From the NCBI GenBank assembly GCA_913055585.1, contig CAJXKN010000004.1, forward strand, positions 1-37,310: DNA of 37,310 nucleotides. The letters are read 5' to 3'. Numbering within the stretch: position 1 is the stretch's first letter; the number at the start of each line of letters is the position of its first letter. This document shows, piece after piece, positions 18,680-26,430 of this stretch. A model generated the notes under the pieces. It searched no databases and was not told the origin of the DNA. It saw only the letters and a program-made list of their open reading frames with translations. Made by a program: the position numbers and the translations under genes. Source of the DNA: an uncultured Caldisericota bacterium. Its GTDB lineage: Bacteria > Caldisericota > Caldisericia > Caldisericales > Caldisericaceae.

Positions 18680-18974
18680 ATGAAAAAAGTATTGCAGTAT
18701 GGATTGTTTTAGCGCTTTTGTAATGCCGAGAAAAACAGGATAGCAATGCCAATTGAACAATTTAATGCAGGAGTAAAACCTATAACAATCCTTATGAAGG
18801 AACGTAATATTCCATTAAAAAACATTTTACACCGTAAAGATGTCGCCTCTGATATTATCCATCATTCAAATACTACTTATTTTATTATATGACAAATAAA
18901 AATATAATCAAAAAATAGACTTTGATAAGGCAATTCGGGCTATTGACAAATCTGAAAAAGATATTAAACTGTAA
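18680..18974 (+). pseudogene. Decayed small gene; lipoprotein-like N-terminus and frame-shifted remainder
   Basis: MKK + (shifted frame) IAVWIVLALL*C REKQDSNAN lipobox-like; then NAGVKPITILMKERNIPLKNILHRKDVASDIIHHSNTTYFII and DFDKAIRAIDKSEKDIKL in other frames. Confidence 0.45.
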
Positions 18975-18996
18975 ATAATATGAGGGCGTAAAGCCG

Positions 18997-19019
18997 ATGG
19001 GGGGAATATTTCCCCCCAT
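18997..19019. repeat. Perfect inverted repeat ATGGGGGGAA-TAT-TTCCCCCCAT
   Basis: 10-bp stem, 3-nt loop, between the remnant and the DUF3800 stop codon. Confidence 0.8.
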
Positions 19020-19033
19020 AGCATTTTGTAGAG

Positions 19034-19963
19034 TTATGGTAGGAACTTTTGATATATCAACTTACCCGAGTGGTTAATAAATTCCAATATTGGCTCAACC
19101 TCAAAATGTTTGTATTTATTATAAATCGTATTTTCTATAGATTTTCTTGAAGCAGAAACTATAATATCTGACAGATGAATCCCATTAATCAAGTCTTTAC
19201 CAATCTCATATGAATATTTGTCAACATAATAACGAATTTGTTTAAGTTTGGAAGGGTATTTAGGCAAGGAATGAATATGCCATTTGATGTTATTAATATT
19301 ATTGCTACTCTTTTTATATCTTGGAAAGTGGTTTCGCTGAATAACTTTTCCCTTTTTGGGAAAAACAATGCCCAATTCCCTAATCATAAATCTTTTAAGC
19401 TCTTTGTCTTTTCCTTTAGTTCTTGACTCAAACCAGACTCTTATAACCTTATCTGTATTTTTCTTAGATTGCCAAATATAACCAGCGCTTCTTTCCATAA
19501 TTATAGTGGGGGCAAGTTCGTATGGATTCGAAGCATTCTCTTCATACTTATTTAACATTTTCACTTTGTCTATATGCACAATATTAAATACAAAATCTAC
19601 ATTAATAATTGCATTAATAATTGCATTGAGATGTTTTTTGAGCAATTCTGGTTTGTTTTTATACATAGTAAAATTTCCTTTACCTGCTAACATATCCGAA
19701 AGATGAGTTACTGTATCTTCGTTTCCATAGAGCTCTTGCTTAACTTTTTTCATTGCAGGAATAAACGATTCTACTAAATCTTTACCACTTACTAATAGAC
19801 CAGCAAGTGAAAAAAAGGTAACATTGCTGGGATCTGGTCTGAATTCTATCCAATTATTTTGTCGCTTAAATCTACGAAGCCTTTTGTAATTTGCATCTCC
19901 AGATTCATCAAGAAACAAATGCCAGCTATTCGTATCAATTTCTTTTATTTTATCCATTTTCAT
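19034..19963 (-). CDS. DUF3800 domain-containing protein
   Basis: N-terminal WHLFLDESGDANYKR (DUF3800 acidic motif), central FFSLAGLLVSG, C-terminal YSYEIGKDLINGIHLSDIIVSASRKS. Confidence 0.78.
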   Translation of the reverse strand: MKMDKIKEIDTNSWHLFLDESGDANYKRLRRFKRQNNWIEFRPDPSNVTFFSLAGLLVSGKDLVESFIPAMKKVKQELYGNEDTVTHLSDMLAGKGNFTMYKNKPELLKKHLNAIINAIINVDFVFNIVHIDKVKMLNKYEENASNPYELAPTIIMERSAGYIWQSKKNTDKVIRVWFESRTKGKDKELKRFMIRELGIVFPKKGKVIQRNHFPRYKKSSNNINNIKWHIHSLPKYPSKLKQIRYYVDKYSYEIGKDLINGIHLSDIIVSASRKSIENTIYNKYKHFEVEPILEFINHSGKLIYQKFLP

Positions 19964-20141
19964 ATATGATAATAATTTATCTGGTTCTGATATTTTGTCA
20001 AATTGCCGAATTGCCTCATCAAAAACAATTTTTGTTGAAAAACAAAAGAGAAGATTAACACATTAATTAAAGGAGAGCAAATTTTAATTTAAGGGATGCA
20101 TTTTCCCTCAGGACTTCTCTTAAAAAAGAAAAGGGGAAAGA

Positions 20142-20462
20142 GAGATGCTAAAACAAGACTTGGCTTAACAACCAAAGAAAAAGCAGCACAGCATGACATT
20201 CTTTTTTGTCACCATAGACTCGTTTCAGGGTCTATTAATTTGAGGGGGTTAAAAAGCACCCCCTCAATGCTCCTATTTTTTTCGTCACCCTGAACTCGTT
20301 TCAGGGTCTATTTTTTAAAGACAAAGGAGGAGATGCTGAAACAAGTTCAGCATGACGAAGTAAAAACAAAAGAGAGATTCCGGACCAAACCCGGAATGAC
20401 AGGATAGAGAAGAGAGAGATACTGAAACAAGACCTGGCTTAATGGCCAATGAAAAATTAAAG
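20142..20462. repeat. Intergenic palindromic repeat cluster C
   Basis: 20142-20198 nested type; 20207-20225 and 20284-20309 gtcaccctgaactcgtttcagggtct type; 20232-20259 TTGAGGGGG/CCCCCTCAA hairpin (same as 27-54); 20330-20357 gagatgctgaaacaagttcagcatgac; 20374-20401 gagattccggaccaaacccggaatgaca; 20416-20462 degenerate nested type. Confidence 0.85.
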
Positions 20463-20560
20463 AGTAAACTATTCTTTAATTGTTTTAGCACCTGAAGATA
20501 ATAAAAGATTTAAATAATAGATAGCTCAGTTTACCTCGGTAATTAAAAGTTAATGTGGAG

Positions 20561-21070
20561 TTAAGCTCTTACCTTTTTTATCTTATTTGCTGTAAGGACT
20601 GCAATCAAAGCTTTTATTATATCTATAGCTATGAAGGGGATAACTCCAACAGCAAATGCCTTTTTAAAATCTCCCATAAATATTCCTAACCTAAGCCAGC
20701 CAAAAAGATATATTATAATGACTCCAGCAAGTGAGGCAATTAAGTAATTCATAAAACTATTTTTCTTTTTGCTTATCCAGCCAACTATCATTGCAGCTAC
20801 AGGGAAAGCAAGCAAATATCCTCCTGTTGGTCCATAGAGATAAACGATTCCTCCTGCAAAATGAGCAAACACGGGTAGTCCTAAAGCACCCATAAATAGG
20901 TATATAGCCTGGCTTAGAAATCCGAGACGCGCTCCCAGTAGTAACCCAGAGAGTAAAACAAAAAATAGCTGTAACGTAACAGGCACAGGTCCTATTGGAA
21001 TTGATATCTCTGCTCCGACTATAGTTAAAGCAGTAAATAAAGCAGTATACGTTATGTCTCTCGGTTTTAT
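20561..21070 (-). CDS. bioY: BioY-family biotin transporter substrate-binding (S) component
   Basis: GPVPVTLQLFFVLLSGLLLGARLGFLSQAIYLFMGALGLPVFAHFAGGIVYLYGPTGGYLLAFP; BioY-like sequence IKPRDITYTALFTALTIVGAEISIPI extends upstream of the GTG at 20986 to an ATA at 21070. Confidence 0.88.
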   Translation of the reverse strand: MKPRDITYTALFTALTIVGAEISIPIGPVPVTLQLFFVLLSGLLLGARLGFLSQAIYLFMGALGLPVFAHFAGGIVYLYGPTGGYLLAFPVAAMIVGWISKKKNSFMNYLIASLAGVIIIYLFGWLRLGIFMGDFKKAFAVGVIPFIAIDIIKALIAVLTANKIKKVRA

Positions 21071-21147
21071 TTCAGCATCTCCTTCTCTATGTTTTTCATT
21101 GGATATTTTAGTCTTCTCTTAAACATTTGCAAACCTTCGAATTGAAT

Positions 21148-21201
21148 CATTAAAAATCTATATGAAATAGCAACGCTACTTCATTAAAATCTATATGAAA
21201 A
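21148..21201. repeat. Short direct repeat tcattaaaa(a)tctatatgaaa, two copies about 33 bp apart
   Basis: Copies at 21148-21168 and 21181-21201. Confidence 0.7.
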
Positions 21202-21214
21202 TTTTTAAAAGGAG

Positions 21215-21385
21215 GTGATACAATATTGTCATCCTGTATTCCTTTCCTTGGATGTTTTTGTACCAAGTCTTGTTTCAGTAAACTTAAATCCTGTAGAACT
21301 AAAGAGAGAATTGGATAAACTACAGAGGAAACTATCAAGAGCATATGAGAAAAAACTTCCAATATACCAAATATATCCCCTCTGA
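21215..21385 (+). pseudogene. Short ORF remnant (NLNPVELKRELDKLQRKLSRAYEKK), possibly from a transposase/integrase, with an inverse-oriented palindromic repeat at 21227-21278 inside the open frame
   Basis: GTG frame reads VIQYCHPVFLSLDVFVPSLVSVNLNPVELKRELDKLQRKLSRAYEKKLPIYQIYPL*; strong SD AAAGGAGGTGAT; repeat tgtcatcctg..cctttccttgg..ccaagtcttgtttcag. Confidence 0.35.
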
Positions 21386-21574
21386 AAAATGATAATTTCG
21401 TATATAACTTTAATTAGGCAACCAAATGAGTTTCTTATAGAAAATTAAATGAGGCAACACGATTTTGTGGTAAACAGAAAATAAAAACAAACCTCAAGGT
21501 TTGAAGTTACTGATAAATATATCCTTTATCATCAGACAAAAGAGATGCCTAATATTTCGGCGTATATAAAATAA

Positions 21575-22267
21575 CTAAATTTTTATCCGCTCAGGGTGAG
21601 TGTAAATATTAAATCTGTTGCCTCTAAGAAAACCTATCAGTGTAATATTATTATCTTTTGAAAGATTAATCGCTCTATCCGTTACTGCTGAGCGAGAAAC
21701 AATAATTTTTATTCCCAGGCGTTTCCCATATTCTACTGTTTTCCTATTTATTCTGCCGCTTGTAAAAAGTATTTTTGCATTTCTAAAATCTTCCTGCATT
21801 ATGATTTTTCCAATCGCTTTCTGTACGCTACTTCGCCTTGAAATATCTTCGAATGCATTAATAAGCTTTTCACCGTTTGATATACCTGAGATGTGTGTAC
21901 CACCTGTTAGCTTGAATATCTCACTTCTGGATAAAAGCTCATCCATCAGTCCGAAGAGTTCTTTGGGATGTATTTCTATTTTCCCTGTATTGCTATGGAA
22001 GTTCTTTGATTTTTTTGTAACAACCGAAACTACGTAAAAAGAACCTTCTTGTGCTAATTTTATATCTGTTATATCAGATGCTCTATTTATGAAACGTTCC
22101 GTATAGAGATAGCCGTGTATTAGCTCAGTAAGTGCTTCGTCGGAGCATACAATAATACTCTCAAATGTATTATTCACAAATAAACGGAGTTCTTTTTCCT
22201 CTGTTACAAGATCCTTTTTAATAATGAATGCTCCTCTATTAAACTGAGTAATCTTTTCTTTTTTCAT
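21575..22267 (-). CDS. fdhD: FdhD-family protein lacking the CxxC loop
   Basis: TGGTHISGISNGEKLINAFEDISRRSSVQKAIGKII, ILFTSGRINRKTVEYGKRLGIKIIVSRSAVTDRAINLSKDNNITLIGFLRGNRFNIYTHPERI; in the fdh operon. Confidence 0.85.
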   Translation of the reverse strand: MKKEKITQFNRGAFIIKKDLVTEEKELRLFVNNTFESIIVCSDEALTELIHGYLYTERFINRASDITDIKLAQEGSFYVVSVVTKKSKNFHSNTGKIEIHPKELFGLMDELLSRSEIFKLTGGTHISGISNGEKLINAFEDISRRSSVQKAIGKIIMQEDFRNAKILFTSGRINRKTVEYGKRLGIKIIVSRSAVTDRAINLSKDNNITLIGFLRGNRFNIYTHPERIKI

Positions 22268-22850
22268 TTGTATATAATGTTACTCTGTCCAGATCATTCT
22301 TAGTATTGATATTGAAAAAAGATAGAAACTCAGGATCTATTTTCTCAATCTCCTTCTCCTCAATGTACTGCACATTGGAGAGCGGGAGGAGAGAGCGAAG
22401 AGGATATTTTTTCTCTTGCAGAAGTTTTTGTACCGTTTTAAAAAGCCTTCTGCTGTAAAATGCAAATAAGGGTTCAACCATGCCATTTTTAAAACGTGGA
22501 ATGTATATATCAGTTTCTGCTTTTAATGTATCTCTCATATAAACAACTAAATCCATTTTTATGAATGGCATATCGCAAGCAGTAAGAAAAATAGTTTCTG
22601 TATTTGAATAACAGAAAGCAGTGTAAAGTCCGCCTAAAGGTCCTGCATTCTTTATTTTATCAGGAACAGAATGTAAAGAAGGGAAAGCCACTTCTCTTCC
22701 TACAAGAAGTGGCTCTACCCCAAAGCTGTTTTTTAAAATGACAAAAGTTCTACAAAGTATAGAATTACCTTTTATACGAAGATGTACTTTATCCTTGCCT
22801 AGTCTTCTGCTTTTTCCACCAATAAGTATTACAGGTTTAATTTTTGTCAA
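22239..22850 (-). CDS. mobA: Molybdenum cofactor guanylyltransferase
   Basis: VILIGGKSRRLGKDKVHLRIKG, NAGPLGGLYTAF, FLTACDMPFI. Confidence 0.87.
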   Translation of the reverse strand: MTKIKPVILIGGKSRRLGKDKVHLRIKGNSILCRTFVILKNSFGVEPLLVGREVAFPSLHSVPDKIKNAGPLGGLYTAFCYSNTETIFLTACDMPFIKMDLVVYMRDTLKAETDIYIPRFKNGMVEPLFAFYSRRLFKTVQKLLQEKKYPLRSLLPLSNVQYIEEKEIEKIDPEFLSFFNINTKNDLDRVTLYTNEKRKDYSV

Positions 22851-23694
22851 AAACTGGTTTCTCCTTTTTAAGATAAATATACCAGTAAATCATGCCAACA
22901 AAAAATGCACCACCTATGATGTTGCCAATTGTTACAGCAATAAGATTATGTGTGATGAAAGTACCCCAATTAAGCCCGTTAAAGAAAGATGCGGATTTTC
23001 CTGTCGCATTTATAACTGAAGGGACACCTTTCAAGAAAATACCGTATGGAATGAAGAACATATTTGCAACACTGTGTTCAAATCCTGAAGCAACAAATGC
23101 CATTATTGGAAAATAAATCGCAAAGATTTTTCCTACGACATCCTTTGCAGATGTTGCCATCCATACGGCAAGGCAAACAAGCCAGTTGCAGCCAATGCCA
23201 CGCATTAGTGCTTGCATAAACGTAAGATGAACTTTCGCATTGGCGATATTTATTGCCGTTGCACCAACAGCACTTCCATTTGTAGCCCAGAGCCCTGAGT
23301 AAAACATCATCACTACGATAATGATAGAACCAACAAAGTTACCCAAGTAAACAATACCCCATGCTTTAAATAACTCACTCCACCTAATTTTTTTCTCCAG
23401 AGCAGCAATTACAATAAGATTATCCCCAGTGAAGAGTTCACTTCCTGCGATAACGACAAGCATAAGTCCTACGCTAAAGACACTGCCGCCAAGGAATTTT
23501 GCAAAGCCAACACTCATCCTTGCTCCCACATCATGGCTTACCATAATGGATAGTTCAGCGCCAAATGCAATGAATGCACCCGCAAGAATAGCGAGAACAA
23601 AAAACTTTTTTGTAGGGATGCGGCACTTTCCATAACATGCTTCTTTAATTTTTTCAGCAATTTGCTTTGGTAAAAAAAGATTTAGATCACTCAT
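22837..23694 (-). CDS. focA: Formate/nitrite transporter (FNT) family
   Basis: LAGAFIAFGAELS, GSELFTGDNLIV, GNFVGSIIIV, IGCNWLVCLAVWMA, VASGFEHSVANMFFIPYGIFLKG. Confidence 0.92.
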   Translation of the reverse strand: MSDLNLFLPKQIAEKIKEACYGKCRIPTKKFFVLAILAGAFIAFGAELSIMVSHDVGARMSVGFAKFLGGSVFSVGLMLVVIAGSELFTGDNLIVIAALEKKIRWSELFKAWGIVYLGNFVGSIIIVVMMFYSGLWATNGSAVGATAINIANAKVHLTFMQALMRGIGCNWLVCLAVWMATSAKDVVGKIFAIYFPIMAFVASGFEHSVANMFFIPYGIFLKGVPSVINATGKSASFFNGLNWGTFITHNLIAVTIGNIIGGAFFVGMIYWYIYLKKEKPVFDKN

Positions 23695-23709
23695 TTCTTA
23701 ATACCTCCT

Positions 23710-26430
23710 TTATATTTTTTGAATTTTACAAGCAGCTACTTTATATTCAGGAATCTTTGCAACAGGGTCAAGCACAGGATTAGTCAAAACATTTGCTGCA
23801 GCCTCTTTAAAGTGGAAAGATACAAATACAACACCTGGTTTAGGTCTATCAGATATGCGTGCATTTAGTTTAATACTCCCTCTCCGTGTAGAAACTTTTA
23901 CCATTTCATTATCTTTAATATTTAGTTTTTCTGCATCAATAGGATTTATTTCTATGTAATTGTGCGGAACAAACGTATCAAGCACTTTAACCCTTCTTGT
24001 TTCATTACCTGAGTGGTAATGGTAAAGTATCCTTCCAGTTGTAAGTACAAATGGATATTCACTATCAGGCAGTTCTTTTGGAGCTTTGTACTCAACAGGC
24101 GAGATAAGTCCTTTTCCATTTGGGCGCTTAAAATGTCCGTCTCTGTGGAGAATCTTTGTGCCAGGATGATTATCATCTATGCAAGGCCACTGCAATCCCT
24201 GCTTTTCAAGCCTGTAGTGGTGAATACCTGCATAGGATGGAGTAAGAGATGCTATCTCATCTGCAATTTCCGAACTGTTTTTATAATTCATAGGGTACCC
24301 CATTGCAGTTGCAACCTCGCAAACAATTTCCCAATCAAATTTTGTCCCCTCTGGTTTTTCCCTTGCAATTCTTAAGAGCTGTACTCTTCTCTCACTATTT
24401 GTAAAAGTACCATCCTTTTCGTATGCGGCAGCTGCAGGGAATACAACATCTGCAAGTTCTGCCGTTTCTGAAAGGAAAATATCCTGCACAGCAAGAAATT
24501 CTAAACTTTCAATACCTTTACGTACAGATTTTATGTCAGGTTCGCTCATCATAGGATTTTCTCCCATAATATAAATAGCTTTAAGTTCCCCTGCTATTGC
24601 CTTTTCTCCGAATTCTGAAACAGGAATGCCAATCTTTGAAGGTAGCTTTACACCCCATGCTTTCTCAAATTTTTCCCTTACTTTATCATCAGTTACCTTC
24701 TGATACCCAGGGTATACATTTGGCAAAGCACCCATATCACAGGCACCCTGAACGTTTGCTTGTCCTCTTAAAGGATTAATACCTGTGCCTTCCCTTCCTA
24801 AATTTCCAGTAATAAGAGCAAGATTTGCGATGCTTAATACATTATCTGTGCCTGTTGTATGCTGTGTAATACCCATCGTATAGAAAATTACTGCATTTTT
24901 TGCCTTACCGTAAATTTCGGCAGCTTGCTTGATAAGATTCTTGTCTACTCCTGTAATTTTGGAAACAGTATTAAGGTCATATTTTTCTACAACTTCCTTA
25001 AATTTTTCAAATCCTTCCGTGTGTGCTTCTATGAATTCCTTATCAATGAGTCCTTCATCAATAATCACTTTCATTATGCCATTTAGTAATGCAACATCAC
25101 TTCCCGGGTTGTGCTGAATGAAAAGGTCACTAGCTTTTGCGATATCTGTCTTTCTCGGGTCACACACGATGAGTTTTGCACCATCATCTCTCTGATGCTT
25201 CTTTACAATCTGAGAAAGTACAGGATGTGTTTCAGTCATATTAGAGCCTATAACAAACATTACATCAGCATCTTTTATATCGTCAAAAGAATTTGTTGCA
25301 GCCCCTGCACCGAGTGCTCTACCAAGTCCTGCAACTGTAGAAGAATGACAGAGCCGTGCACAGTTATCCACATTATTTGTACCAATTACTGCTCTTGCAA
25401 ATTTCTGCACAACATAATTATCCTCATTAGTGCACCGTGAAGAGCCTAAAACGCCAATTGAATCAGGGCCGTACTTCTCTTTAATCTCTCTCAATCGTTT
25501 TGCAGTGTACTTAATTGCTTCATCCCAGGTGGCTTTTCTGAATTTACCATTCTCTTTAATTAATGGACTGGTAAGCCTATCTTTGCTGTTTACATACTCA
25601 TAGCCAAACCTTCCTTTTACGCACGTCCTGCCGTCGTTTACCAGTGGGTTTTTAATCCCTTTTGCCATCACAAGGTTGTTATTCTTGTCTTTGTACAGTC
25701 TCAAATTACATCCTACTCCACAGTATGCACAAATTGTATCAGTTGGCTCAAGCTGAAAGATTTTTCCTTTGCCAACTCTTGGTTTTTCAATTAATGCTGC
25801 AGTAGGGCATGCTTGAACACACTCACCACAGAACTGACAATCTGTTTGTTCCAAAGGTAATGTGAAAGGAGTAGAAACAACTGACTTGTATCCTCTCATT
25901 GCTATACCAATTGCCTCAACAATTGCTTGATTTTCACAGGCATTTACACACCGTCCGCACAAAATACATTTTTGAGGATCAAGCTGAATAAATGGGTTTG
26001 TATCCCAGGACGTTTCTTTCGGAACCTCAAAAGCTTCTTTATCATCAAGGAATTCGCTTTTCTTTATACCGAACTCGTATGCAAGGTTTTGTAATTCACA
26101 ATCTCCATCCTCATCGCACGTCATACAGTCAAGCGGATGGTGTGCCAGAGCAAGTTCAAGATTCATCTTTCTTGCTTCCCTAACAAGAGGAGTGTTTGTA
26201 AAAATTTCCATTCCTTCTTTTACTCTGGTAATACAGGAACGCTTTAACGTTCTTTCTCCTTTTACCTCTACCACACAAACACCGCAGGAGCCTTCTTCTG
26301 AAATACCTTCAAGATAACAAAGCGTAGGAATGTTTATCCCTGCTTTTCTGCAAGCATCCAAAATTCTTGTTCCTTCTTCTACCTGATAGTCTTTTCCATC
26401 AATTTTTACATTAATAAGTTTATCACTCAT
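23710..26430 (-). CDS. fdhA: NAD-linked formate dehydrogenase catalytic alpha subunit (Cys-type, NuoG-like Fe-S N-terminus)
   Basis: N-terminal 2Fe-2S/4Fe-4S motifs, ICAYCGVGCNLRLY, NNVDNCARLCHSSTVAGLG (Cys at the Sec position), MGENPMMSEPDIKS, C-terminal molydopterin-dinucleotide-binding domain. Confidence 0.93.
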   Translation of the reverse strand: MSDKLINVKIDGKDYQVEEGTRILDACRKAGINIPTLCYLEGISEEGSCGVCVVEVKGERTLKRSCITRVKEGMEIFTNTPLVREARKMNLELALAHHPLDCMTCDEDGDCELQNLAYEFGIKKSEFLDDKEAFEVPKETSWDTNPFIQLDPQKCILCGRCVNACENQAIVEAIGIAMRGYKSVVSTPFTLPLEQTDCQFCGECVQACPTAALIEKPRVGKGKIFQLEPTDTICAYCGVGCNLRLYKDKNNNLVMAKGIKNPLVNDGRTCVKGRFGYEYVNSKDRLTSPLIKENGKFRKATWDEAIKYTAKRLREIKEKYGPDSIGVLGSSRCTNEDNYVVQKFARAVIGTNNVDNCARLCHSSTVAGLGRALGAGAATNSFDDIKDADVMFVIGSNMTETHPVLSQIVKKHQRDDGAKLIVCDPRKTDIAKASDLFIQHNPGSDVALLNGIMKVIIDEGLIDKEFIEAHTEGFEKFKEVVEKYDLNTVSKITGVDKNLIKQAAEIYGKAKNAVIFYTMGITQHTTGTDNVLSIANLALITGNLGREGTGINPLRGQANVQGACDMGALPNVYPGYQKVTDDKVREKFEKAWGVKLPSKIGIPVSEFGEKAIAGELKAIYIMGENPMMSEPDIKSVRKGIESLEFLAVQDIFLSETAELADVVFPAAAAYEKDGTFTNSERRVQLLRIAREKPEGTKFDWEIVCEVATAMGYPMNYKNSSEIADEIASLTPSYAGIHHYRLEKQGLQWPCIDDNHPGTKILHRDGHFKRPNGKGLISPVEYKAPKELPDSEYPFVLTTGRILYHYHSGNETRRVKVLDTFVPHNYIEINPIDAEKLNIKDNEMVKVSTRRGSIKLNARISDRPKPGVVFVSFHFKEAAANVLTNPVLDPVAKIPEYKVAACKIQKI

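Noticed and set aside
18997-19019. Rho-independent terminator for the DUF3800 gene
   Set aside because: Strong GC hairpin but no T-tract on the relevant side in either orientation; kept only as an inverted repeat.
20096-20293. 65-aa plus-strand ORF
   Set aside because: Translation of repeat cluster C; not a protein-like sequence.
23710-26430. Selenocysteine formate dehydrogenase
   Set aside because: ORF is uninterrupted with Cys at the Sec position (NCARLCHSS).
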